Shown here piece by piece: positions 47,943 through 59,763 of a DNA stretch of 64,000 bases (within the stretch, counting starts at the first letter, position 1; each line of letters begins with the position of its first letter). Source of the DNA: Brachypterus glaber. Taxonomy: Eukaryota; Arthropoda; Insecta; Coleoptera; Kateretidae. Location: positions 10,207,340 to 10,271,339 of the forward strand of contig OY294050.1 in assembly GCA_958510825.1 (NCBI GenBank). The letters run 5' to 3'. The translations under genes and the position numbers were made by a program. Under the pieces are notes generated by a model. That model ran no database searches. It had not been told where the DNA came from and worked only from the letters and a program-made list of their open reading frames with translations.

Positions 47943-48453
47943 TTTTTGCTTTAAATTATTTATACTTTAACTTGAGTACTGTGTAATACTGTTATTGTAA
48001 AATAAATAATTTGAAAATGTTATAATTTTTCATTGGTTTCCGCTAAGTTCAATGAATTTTTATTTTTTTTTCAAGGAATAATTATAATTGTTTTAATTAA
48101 AAACTTACACTGACTATACCCAAGTTTAATTTGTATAATTATTTTGTTCCAACTGATTGGCTTAAGTAAAATTTGTGGCGAAACCATTAAAAAATAATTG
48201 TCTTATTTTTTATATTATAAAAAATTTACGAAAATAACTTTCACTGAATCAAACCGCACCTGTATTTGGCTTTGTCGTAAAAAACGCAGTAAGCGAAAAC
48301 AAAAAAAAAATAGCTGTCTCTAATGAGCGAGAGTGTTTTCTCATAAAAAGATAAATTAATTATTGATGAATATAAATTAATATTTATAATTATTAGCAAA
48401 ATCACAAAAATTACAATTTTTGTGATTTTGTTTTCTATGGATATCGCTGTAAA

Positions 48454-49057
48454 TAATTTTTTGCACGACCAAGACTAAAACCTAATTTTACGCTTACATT
48501 TTCGGGACTAAACTTGCCATTTTTCTCCCAAGGGAATAAAAATCACGGCAACCTTGATAATATTGAAATATTATACTTACTATGTGCTTTGCTAGTTCAA
48601 AAATTATGTTTGGTGATGTTTTGTAATAAATTAGCGATTCAAACCAATTTATTTGATTTTAACAAAGAAAACCTTTAAAAATAACATTGTTATAACAATT
48701 TATACATAACTTAAAATTTATCATCTTCGTCCATTTTTTTGACGTTTGTGTCAACCATATTAAAAAACAATTGAAATCGCGATAGCCATGAAACTGACTT
48801 TTCGCAATTTACAGGCATCTTGATTAAATTACGAAAATAAAACAACCGATTTTAGACGCGTGGTTTTTAATTTTAATTTTATCTACCTACCTAAATTATC
48901 TTTGGTCCTGCAAAAAATAGTGTATATACCTCAGGACTAAACTTGGCTGTTTAAGTCCCTTGCATTTCTGTTTCCCTCGCTCGCTACGCTCGCTCTGGAA
49001 ACACTAATGCAGCGGGACTAAAACAGCCAGTTTAGTCCCTTGGTATATAAATAACTA
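48454..49057. mobile_element. ~600 bp element R, copy 2
   Basis: Starts TTGCACGACCAAGACTAAAA and ends TTGGTATATAAATAACT, directly abutting copy 3. Confidence 0.8.
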
Positions 49058-49650
49058 TTTTGCACGACCAAGACTAAAACTTAATTTTACGCTTTCATCT
49101 TCGCGAGTATACTTGCCGTTTTTCTCCCAGGAGAATAAAAATCACGGCAACCTTGATAATATTAAAATAGTATACATACTATGTGCTTTACTGGTATAAA
49201 AATTAGGGTTGGTAATGTTTTGTAATAAATTAGCGATTCAAACGAATTTATTTGATTTTAACAAAGAAAATGTTTAAAAATAACATTGTTTAAATTACTT
49301 AAAATTTATCGTCTTCGTCTATTTTTTCGAACTGACGTTTGTGTCAACCATATTGAAAAACAATTGAAATCGCGATAGTCGTGTAAATGACTTTTCGCAA
49401 TTCACATGCATCTTGATTAAATTACGAAAATAAAACACCTGATTTTAGACGCATGGCTTTTAATTTTAATTTTATCTACCTACCTAAATTATGTTTGGTC
49501 GTGCAAAAAATTGTGTATATACCTCAAGACTAAACGTGGTTGTTTTAGTTCCTTGCATTTCTGTTTCCCTCGCTCGCTGCGCTTCCTCATTAAACACTCA
49601 TGCAGCGGGACTAAAACAGCCAGTTTAGTCCCTTGGTATATAAATAAATA
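49058..49650. mobile_element. ~600 bp element R, copy 3 (tandem)
   Basis: Begins at once after copy 2 with TTGCACGACCAAGACTAAAA and ends TTGGTATATAAATAAAT. Slightly more diverged than copy 2. Confidence 0.8.
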
Positions 49651-49932
49651 TTTAACATTTTAGTGGAGCGAGAGTACTACATTTTTCGATACTGAGCAGT
49701 ATTCTAATATTATAGTGTAAATAAATCAGATCTATATCTTCTTTCATTCAATTGTTTAAAGATGACTATCTAAGTTATGTTCTACATTTGTTATACATTC
49801 TTGGTAAATGAATAATAATTATTACTATAGAGAATTCCACAATGTACTTGTTATAGCTATATTTAATTATGACATTAAAACAAAATTTCTTGATAACATT
49901 TAATGTTACAAATATTCTCTACTGGCACAAAT

Positions 49933-50173
49933 CTACCCTCCTTAGTTAAAACGTCCTAACTAACATTTTTGCCATTTTAGGCTTATCTGCATATAGCGGT
50001 TGTTCTATGCCATATTTATCTATTCTCCATGAGTCCCACCAGTCAGTGAAAACAGAAATGTCAGGGAAAAGTCAGGAAAATGTAAATTGAAACCTGGAAG
50101 TCAGGGAGTTTGGCTGTTTATTCGAAAATTTAGGGAAAATAGCATTGTTAGGACGTTTTAACTAAGGAGGGCA
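49933..50173. mobile_element. 241-bp TIR MITE
   Basis: 28-base terminal inverted repeats, with one mismatch, start CTACCCTCCTTAGTTAAAAC. The interior has TCAGGGAAAAGTCAGG and GGAAGTCAGGGAG repeats. Non-coding. Confidence 0.8.
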
Positions 50174-50460
50174 GAGATGTTGGGGTACTGGATACTGGAT
50201 AATGAACGGGGTAGAGGGAGCACCTAGTTGAACCAGGGTTTTTGACTGGACTCATGTTCCCATTTATTTATTTCTTTTGTTTGAAAGAGTGATTGAATAA
50301 TAAAAAAAACAGGACCAAAACAAAAATTTAACCCTCCTTTTACCCTTCTTTCCCCAACCAATTTTGCTCAAATAAAAACTTGTCCAAGATAGTATAAAAA
50401 TACATCTGCATACCAAATTTCAAATTGCTAACTCAACGCGTGTTTAGGTTATCGTGGATA

Positions 50461-50587
50461 CAGACAGACTGACAGACCGACGGACCGACAGACCGACAGA
50501 CCAAAAGACCGACAGACCGACAGACCGACAGTCCGACAGACCGACAAACCGACAGACCGACAGACTGACAGACTGACAGACCGACTG
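50461..50587. repeat. GACAGACC octamer tandem array
   Basis: About 15 near-exact copies of an 8-base unit. The preceding 130 bases (AACTTGTCCAAGATAGTATA) are the inverted counterpart of 22160-22320. Shorter relics of the motif occur at 31605, 33398, 61645 and 63365. Confidence 0.9.
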
Positions 50588-52683
50588 AAAAGACAGAAAT
50601 CATTTTTTTGTTGCCTATTTTGATTTTTTCTCGACGTTTCAGGGAAAAAATATTTAAGGGAATCTAAAACTGACAGATAACAGAATAATCTAAGTACACA
50701 GTTAAATCAAAAACCTCTATATTAGAACTAAATCATTGATATTTTAAATGAAATATATGACAAGATCAGTTAAATAATATTAAGAAACAAATTTAACCTG
50801 TTAAAAAAGGTGAACGGTATGTGAATCTGGGACAGTTTAAAGCAAGTGGTTTTCCGATACAACATATGGCGTATCAGTGTTTACGGTTTATTTAATACAT
50901 TTATAAAACCTGAAATATATTTCTAATACTCTTCAAAGTTTAATAATGATAAGTATGTATAATATTGTTCTATGCTCACATTTTCGAAGATTTCCTATTT
51001 TTAAGTGAAATATAGTTTTCTATTAGATACAATAAAATAACTTTACGGACAAGTCCATTTCGAAGTAAATTTAAAAAACCACATAACATAAACATAAAGG
51101 AGGGTATCGTATTTTGGGCTTTTTCACGTGCAACAATAAGATTTTACATACTTATAGATACATAAAATAAAATACTTTCTTAAAATGTCAGCCCTTCTTA
51201 TGGCCCAGAACATATTTGAATTAATTGTTTTAGTTACGAATTTTGACATAGGCATAAAAATAGCCCGCGTAAAGGTATGTAGATAATACAACGCCAATAA
51301 AAAAAAGCTTTTAAAGACTCAAGCAGTTAATATTTTATTTGTTAAACATAAAAAAATATTATAATACTTTAACCCAAAGCCTGCAGTCCCATGGGTAAGT
51401 TTGGCCCCAGACTAGTAATTTAAAGTGGCTTTTAAAGTATTAAATAACTTTATTTATATAGTTTAAATAAAAAACTAACTAAGAAAAGTTACAGAGACAC
51501 TTTTAAGCTTTAGTTTTAGATAAATACATTTAATTAAAATTGTACAGTATTATTATTGTATATTGTTAATGCTACTTTGTTGGTTTTTTAGATAAAAAAA
51601 TAATGCGTTGTTGTCAGGTTTACGATAACACATAATTGTTAACGAATTTTTATTAAATATTTATTTTGTTCTCTATTAACAAATAAACTTGCTAAACTTT
51701 TTATAATTCTGCACTTTTTTAAACAAAAACATATTTTTCTCATTTAGCCCAAAACTCACCTTCAAAACGATATCCTTCTTTAACACATTCGCTACCAGGG
51801 GTATATTTGGTTTCGACCCCACAGACCAATCACAAATAATAGCAAGCCGTGAAAATATCTGATGCAACGCATTCCATTACATACTATTTACAGTATGGTA
51901 TATTGTATTTTCCCAAATACTTATAAAAATATTTTCAAAAAAACAAATACATTTTTTTCAAAAGATCTATTTTGAATAACGAAAAATAAAAGAAACATAA
52001 AAAATCGAAAAAAAACTTTTTGCGAAAAACGAAACACAAAAAAAAATTCAAAAAAAAAATTAAAAAAATTAAATATATTATCCACCATGAAGAATATTCT
52101 ATGGAATGCGAATCATTACATATTTTTACGGATTATTTATTTACAAAGCTTGCTTTAAATAAATTTGCTATTAAATATATATTAAGCATTATTTGAACCG
52201 TTACTTAATGGATTTTATATTTTTGTAAAATATCAATAGGATAACAGATTTTACCGATATTTTTTATGGAATGTGTAATCTTACAATATATAATATTATG
52301 ATGTTTTAATATTATTATTAATATACTAGTAATTTATTAAGTTTAGAAAATAAAACCTATAGCTAGTTAGTGACTTTTATTAATCTGCAAGTTTTTGCAA
52401 ACTGTGCGCTATTGTTGGGAACGTAGATAATGTTTTAAGCAAAAACCAATTGGTGATTGGTTTTTGGTATATGCTGTCCCTAATTTGCGGTATTTAAAAA
52501 AAAAAACATAAAAATAATAATTTAACATAAACTTGTAGATTATTATCTGATTATCTGTTTATAATCAACTTAAATTATGTAGCTTAACTTTTATGCCTGA
52601 TTTGAAACGATTTAACACACCCCTTTGAAATAAACAAAATCCCCACATTTTATTAGGAAAATATGACAAAATATACTATATTA
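50588..52683. other. AT-rich sequence, nothing recognised
   Basis: No gene; an actattt..cagt end motif of the 32.2 kb family lies at ~51880, and A-rich tracts at 51960-52080. Confidence 0.4.
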
Positions 52684-53185
52684 TACAGGGTTATTCTTTT
52701 AAATGGTTCACCCCCCGTAACTTTTGAACAGGATGAGATATAAACTTTAAATTTGGAATATGCATATCACACAACAAAAACTATAATTTTTCATATTTTT
52801 CAATTTTTTATTCGGTAAGGAGGCGCCAGGGTGGCAGTAGGGGACAATATTTTAAATGGCACTCTAGGTCTTGTGATAAGTCTACGTCTACGTCCCACAT
52901 TCAACTCGGTCTTTCGCGCTGTTGCCAAATTGTGCAATTTAATATATCTTTGGTTTTTGGCTGTGTTGGCCTTTTTTTTGCAAAAAAAACACCAAAACAA
53001 CCAAAAACCGAAGATATATTAAATTGCACAATTTGGCAACAGCGCGAAAGACCGAGTTGAATTTGGGACGCAGACGCTAGTGTATACTATTAGTATAAGT
53101 AATAGTATTTGCTGGTTTTGAATTTTAAGTTGATAACTGAATTTAAAATTTAGAGAGGGGGTTAATTTTGGGCCGCACTGTATGT
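52684..53185. mobile_element. TACAGGG-ended element around a long hairpin
   Basis: Starts TATACAGGGTTATTCTTTTA and CACCCCCCGTAACTTTTGAA and ends GGGCCGCACTGTATG, loosely echoing the foldback group (GGTCCAAAAGTCACC / GGACCGCACTG). Contains the hairpin 52885-53077. Confidence 0.45.
52885..53077. repeat. 193-bp near-perfect palindrome
   Basis: CGTCTACGTCCCACATTCAA through ATATATCTTTGGTTTTTGG pairs with 53002-53077; the apex TTTTTTTTGCAAAAAAAA leaves essentially no loop. Only a few mismatches in ~96-base arms. Confidence 0.85.
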
Positions 53186-55477
53186 TGTATTAGCTATAGA
53201 ATTACGTAATACTTCATTATAGCCTATAGTCAACCTATTAGCATTTTTTTATCTTACGAAATTATTAACAAAATTATTTTAGCTTATTAATTTTTAATAA
53301 TTAGTTATATGGATACCTATAAAGTAGTAAAACATAAATATCGATGTAATTAATGTATGGAATTTACTTTCAAATTGCAAATTGTTTACCATTTATAAAT
53401 AATTTCTACGCAGTTTATTAAGTTACTTATTTTACCTTCCTCGGACGCGCCTTTTCGAATATCAAGACGGGCGCGCACGGTTAGTTATTCTCTATAGTAT
53501 ATTCAACTTCAATATGAAGTAGAAGTAAATAAAACAATCGCGCACGCGGCAGCTGGCACGTGGTTTCATTGGTTAGAATACTCGAATGTTGCGAGAGTAG
53601 GGATGTAGAAAGTTAAACAGGTCAGTACGTGAGTACTTGCGAAGAAGCGTGCAATGCATTGCAATGGACCGTTATATAGAAATATTTTGTTTTGAGTCCT
53701 ATCCTGTCACTAAATCCGTTGTTGTCACGTGCGTTTGTTTACGCTTACTGCATTTTGAAGTTAAATATACTATAATAATAGTCAGAAAGCTTGTGAACAT
53801 TTTTATTTCATTATTTGCTACCGGCTATATTTTATATATGTCTTAAAGTACATTCAAATTAAGCTATTTTTAAATTGCTCGACTCCGGTGCCGGTAAAAA
53901 AATCATAAAAAATATCAAAGTTTAGGCAGCTGGGTTTTTGAAAAAAGTCCGTTTTACCAAGTCAAAAGTAAGTTTTTTAATAACTTTGAATGATGTTTTA
54001 TTGACGAAACGCAAAAGTAAACTTTTTGAATTTGGTTTATGCAATATATATTCTATAGTCTAGAATAACACAAAACATATACCAAATAATCAAATACTAT
54101 ATATATTTTTAGCCTATTTTTTTGATGATGTTAGTATCATTAAATTTGCATATTTCATTCCTATCAAACTTTTTTAGATAAGAAATGACTCTAAAAGGGC
54201 AGAAAGTGACTAGAGTACTACTGAAAAAATATTGTAAAATTATTTAAAGTAAATTCGGTGTAAAAAAAGAGAATTTGACAGCTATTTTTTTGTTACAAAA
54301 TGACATTCTAGGTTTATTGTTATTAGTTATAGTGATAATAATAGTTATTTTTATGATTTATTACCTTTAATAGCAACTTTGTATTTGTGTTCCATTCAAT
54401 AATACCGTGTTCATGAATGGGACAAGTTACGTTTTTCTTTTAAATGGTTGTAGTTTTGGTAAAAATAAATATTATTCGGGTTTAACACTTGGACTGTGTT
54501 CTTTTATTTACAAATATAATAACTAAAAGAAAAATACGTATAAAAGATTAAATATAAAATGTTGGCAGCCGTTTTAAAAAAGTGTCCCATTCATGGGTAT
54601 TTCCCCCTACCTATTAGGAAAAATACTTCAACAAAGTTATTTTTTTTAATTTTAAGCATTATCTTCCAAAAATAAACCTCTGGGATTTTAATGTAAGTCG
54701 TCCGTTTTATTTTTCAATTTTCTTATTCTTAATATTGCACTGTGTTTATAGCATAAATAAAAAGAGTTTTCTTTAAACTTGTTTACTGCCAATACTTTCT
54801 AAGAACTGTATTCAGAAAAGTTTTGTGTTATTGAATAATATTGGATGACGAACGATACTCTTTCAACGAATATTTGTCGACAAATCTTTTCCAAGAATTC
54901 TGAATAAAGTTATGAATATTGTAAACGATATTGGCATAGATCTGAAACAGTTGAAATATAAAACGAAACACGTTATTGATAAAAAAAAAGTTTATTTTAA
55001 ATCGCTCCACCTTGGGATAAGACGTCAGGGTCAAAAAGGGTAAAAATTGATGGTGTTTGATTTTAAATAAATTTCATAATTAGATTTTTATGACCTGTCT
55101 TTAAAAATTTAATTTACTCAGATCTGAGCTAGCTGCATACCTGTAAAGTTCGCCTACATAAATTGATCGATAATTTTTCGATTTTATGTGAATATTACAT
55201 ATATCTAAATTACATTATATAATATTCATATACAAATTGTAAAATTACATGTAAAATCTTGTAAATTTTATTTGTACCTACATGGAAACACATTAACTAT
55301 GATTCTGCATATAATATTATATAATATTGTTTATAGTGTAGAAGCCAATTTAGAGCTCTACAGGCATACAGCAAAACACAGTTTTTTCGCATAACTAATT
55401 TGACAGGTTTAGTTTTATTTATTTTTTTATCCCATTGATATCCCAAATCGTAAAACTATAGTTTTTTTTAATGTTGT
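53186..55477. other. Intergenic sequence, no gene supported
   Basis: A GC-richer stretch at 53440-53660 (GGACGCGCC, CGGGCGCGCACGG, CGCGCACGCGGCAGCTGGC) might be regulatory. 53780-53880 matches 58195-58290 (CATTTTTATTTCATTATTTG / ATGTCTTAAAGTACATT), a dispersed repeat. No coding frame. Confidence 0.4.
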
Positions 55478-55630
55478 TTAAGGCATATCCACAAGCTCGC
55501 ATAATAACATAGTACATAAGAATGCGGTACCGTGATTGGCTTACAAGTAACATGGCGGCACTTCAAGCCAATCACGGAATCGCATTCTTATGTACTATGT
55601 TGTTATGCGAGCCTGTGGATATGCCCTTAA
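55478..55630. mobile_element. TTAA-flanked hairpin MITE, 153 bp
   Basis: TTAA at both borders. Arms of ~60 bases: GGCATATCCACAAGCTCGCA, ACATAGTACATAAGAATGCG, CCGTGATTGGCTT and complements. TTAA targeting recalls piggyBac-type transposition (inference). Confidence 0.8.
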
Positions 55631-57075
55631 CTACGTGACTACATAGTTCTTATAAAGGCAAACATATTTAACTTTTACATCAAAAAAATTATAATTACAG
55701 ACTATTCTTATCGTTTTAAAATGGTATTTAACAATGCATTTTTTGTATTTTTAATGCTTAAAAATGTCAAGGATAAACGATTTATCTCTAAAGGATGTAT
55801 TCTTGTTTGAAGTATCATCTTGCAATAATATATGCGTTTATACCACTGGAACTAAATGGTTACTTAGTATGTATATGTAAAATCCCGCATACATATTTCA
55901 AAATTTATTTTGAGCAATACATCTTTTGATTTTACTCACATACATTATCCCAAATTTATTTATTTTTTAATCTGGTTTTAACATTGTTTTGTTTTTAAAC
56001 ATTAGAACAGTGGTTCTCAAGTTAATCAAGATTACATAAGTAATAACACAAATACAAAAGTAATCATAAAAGTAATCATAACTTAAAAATTCATGGTTAC
56101 TTTTGCACCGCCGTCGAAAGAAAATCCAGGCCCGGGGAGAAACTACGCCCGCGGGCCATGTATAAAATGTAAAATAATAGTTTGCCATTATATTCGGGTC
56201 CTGTATTTTCTTATCAGTCACCAAGTAAATAAAATTTTATTTGACGAAATTATATTTTAGGCTATTATTTAAAATGAAAATAAATCGATTCATCAAAAAT
56301 TAAAGTTTATTTTTTTAAGGTATAGTTATAACTAATTTAAAATAATATTTTAAATTTTGCCGCTAAATACTCTACAAAGTCCGATTTACATTGAAGCATG
56401 TGGCTTGTAACCAAAATTTATAAATTTTGTTTACTTACTTTGTTTTTATGATGTTTTGATGTAAAAAAAGAGAATTGATAAAGCTGTTGCTAAAAACACT
56501 TTTGTTTTCCTGTAGAAACAAAATTTGCTTATAAAATCGCTTTTATTCAAATAATTTAGATGAATAAATCATTGTTTTGTTCTCGTTAATGGCACATCAA
56601 CGTTTTACGGTTGTGTAAATTGGGCCTAGTCATTTCGCTTACGACGCATGCGTATCTTACGTTGCTATGGTAATTTTGAGATTGTTTACAAGCGGGAAGG
56701 CTTAAAATAACTAAACCTTGAAAAAATAAACTTTAATAAAGTAAATGAGAAGTAATTTCAGTATAATTATAAAGTAATCGTTGTCCATCTAGGCTTTACA
56801 CATTCGTAAAATATACTCCAGTATGGATTTTTGAACTGAGTATATCTTGTAAAACTATCAATTTAACTCATCACTTAAGTATATTCTCCTTGAACTTTCG
56901 CGTACCTGGGGATCGTGAGATTCAAGTAATCAATCATTGCTTTGCAGCGTAATAGAAATGCTGATGGTAAGGACTTACATAAGTACTTATCCTTTGTGAC
57001 TCTAAGCAGAATAGATTTTTACTCAAAACGTATAAAATGAAGTTATACGTTCTTTAAACTTGTGGTTAGCTAGGA
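55631..57075. other. AT-rich sequence, nothing recognised
   Basis: A small GC-rich patch at 56105-56160 (CACCGCCGTCG, GGCCCGGGG, GCCCGCGGGCC) stands out but carries no gene. Confidence 0.4.
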
Positions 57076-57200
<125 letters not shown>

Positions 57201-57536
57201 GCGGACAAAATATCAGGATCTTCTTTTTCAACTCCGCAGACTGTATCCAGACCACTCTATAAAACTGGTAGTGCTTATTGTTGGATCCCTTGGTGGTATA
57301 AATGACAGCTTTCTCTCTAACCTCAAAACCATACCGGCATGTCGCGACTCAGCCGAAATTCTGGCTGGTCGCATGCAGAAAGCAGTAATCCTTGGGTCTC
57401 TTAATTTACTCAGAGCACACGATAACCGGTCACGGTAGAGGCTTACTCCACGGACGTGGAGAGCAGTTGCCGCAATTTCCCCGCACGTCTCCTCGGTCAT
57501 CGGAGGACGAGGTGAACCTGTCGGGTTTTATTTCAA
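57201..57536 (-). mobile_element. GC-rich retroelement-like block between AAT tracts
   Basis: Sharply higher GC than its surroundings. On the - strand it starts after AATAAAACCCGACAGG and ends GGAGTTGAAAAAG...GTCCGC directly followed by (ATT)n, as in the 3' ends of some LINEs and SINEs. An open frame (57500-57228, HVRGVSLYRDRLSCALSKL) may be incidental. Class unproven. Confidence 0.4.
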
Positions 57537-57556
57537 AATAATAATAATAATAATAA

Positions 57557-59763
57557 AATTTTAAGATAATAAAAAAATATAAGGTCCCTAATACTGCATA
57601 ACGTATTTTTTGCGAAAACTGCCTCCCAGTTTATTTTTAATGACTGTATAATTAGTTTAGAAATAGATCCACTCTCTTTATGAATGGGCTTCGAAATAAT
57701 CAATTACATCATATTTTTAAGCATAATTATTATGATAATCTAATTATTTTAGTATGCTGTTATAACACCAAATTTTATATTAATTAGTTTATCGTCACTA
57801 GTTTCTAAAATGTAAAGATATGCGATAACCTGTTTGCGTGATTCTTTTGTTATAATGTTATGCAAACTAAAAACAATTTGTGTCCATCCACAATAAAAGT
57901 AGCCAACTTGACGTAGAATTATTCAAAAGTAATTTTCAGTTATAGAAAAAAAATAAAAATTATAACTTTATCCAAGAATGATTTATTTGGACATATTTTT
58001 TGGCATTAAAGCAATTATATTCCTGAAATATTTTAGAAATTTTAGCGAGATATTCGACATTTTTGTTGGCGTTTTTGATATTACTAAAAAATATTTTTAT
58101 GCGGACTTCCGAGAGACTTCCTTACTCTATAACATCTCTACTCTTTAAAATGTAACATGTAACAACCCTAGTGTGTTATTCTAATACTTGGAGAGCTGGT
58201 GACCATTTTTATTTTATTATTTGCTCCCGCATGTATTTTATGTATGTCTTAAAGTACATTTAAATTAAGCTATTTTCAAATTTCTAGACTCCGGATCCGG
58301 TTCCTTTGAGTGCTAGAATCTCCAAAGCTATGGCAATTATCTACCAAAATAGTATATTATTCAACGAGCGTAGAATAATTGCTATTAATCAATGAGGGTG
58401 AATTTTGGGACACGAGCCGATATGCGAGTGGCCTAATCACCAGAATGATTAATAGCTATTATACGCGAGTAGAATACTATACTTTATCCATGGTCGTTTT
58501 AAATTTTAAACAATTTATTTTTACAGACCCGTGATTAATAGGCCTATTAATCACGGCCGTGGATAAAATCTATTTTTAATTTGCCGAGCCATATACATTT
58601 CATTTAATACATTCAGATTAAGCTATTTTCATTGATATACACAATAATTCTGGGACCAAGGGGTGAGAACAGTCTTTAAAATGTGCCTTTAAAAAATGTG
58701 ACACTTAATGTTTTAAAGAAATGAGAATTTATGAAATGACATTTTGATTAAATTAAAATTACTAAGAGTTTTTGGTGTTGACATATGTCAGATAAAGTTT
58801 TTAAACTCTTTTTTTAACTCTTAGCCTAGTGAATAAATGTAAAACTGTGAAAATAGACTAATCCAAATGTAATAAATGCAATTTGTTTAACTCTGTAAGT
58901 TAAAAATATATTTTTCGAGAAATTTCACCTCCTTTTCGAGGGTTCTATCCAAAGGAACCCGATCCAGGACCTGATGATTTTCAAGTAGCTTAATTTGAAT
59001 GTACTTTAAGACATATATAAAATACATTTGGGATCAAATAATGAAATAAACATGGTCATCAGCTCTTAGACTATAATAGTCTTGAATGAAGAATAATTAA
59101 TAAACTAAATTGACAATTACTTACCATGACATATATTTCTTTGTCGAGTGGGGTAATGGGAAGTTAAAATGTTACAAAGTAGGCGTGATACAAAGTAGGG
59201 TTGTTATGGAGTAGGGATGTTAGAGAGTGGGGGAAATTGAGAGTAGGATTGTTAGTCTACCTTTTTGAGCTTCTCGGTAAGATTTTTTAGATTTCTGAAA
59301 AATTATCGAATTCTTGTTGAAGTTTTCGAGATTTTTGCCAAGATTTTTGTGGTTTTTGAAAGATTGTCGAAAAAATTTGTACACGGACTTCCCAAAGTGA
59401 TTAACCCTTGATGTTTTAAATACTTTTATTTGCACACAGACTTCTTAAAAAGATTTACCCTTCGGATTTGGCCTGATAACTGACAACTTGGGTCCCTTTC
59501 TTGGTGAAAGTACACATTTAAAGAATAGTCTGTGAAGACTCTTCAATTTCAAGTATTTACATTTACGTAATATGAAATTACTCCATACGAGTAAGAAGAA
59601 GATGAATCTTTTATAATTTTTAATAATGCGAGTTTTACTAACAATATGTAAGACGGTTCATTGAATTACAAATAATTATATGCAATTTCTTCATCATGAA
59701 ATACCTATAAAGTACCTACTTATCTTCTGTCCTGTACAAGGTGTAACATTACTATAACCATGC
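57557..59763. other. AT-rich sequence with palindromic patches, no gene
   Basis: An imperfect palindrome at 58353-58486 (AACGAGCGTAGAATAAT / TATACGCGAGTAGAATA) is followed by the perfect dyad at 58529-58556. 58980-59060 and 58200-58330 match 22430-22530 and 53870. No coding. Confidence 0.45.
58529..58556. repeat. 28-base perfect palindrome
   Basis: CCGTGATTAATAGG followed by its exact complement, zero loop. Confidence 0.9.
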
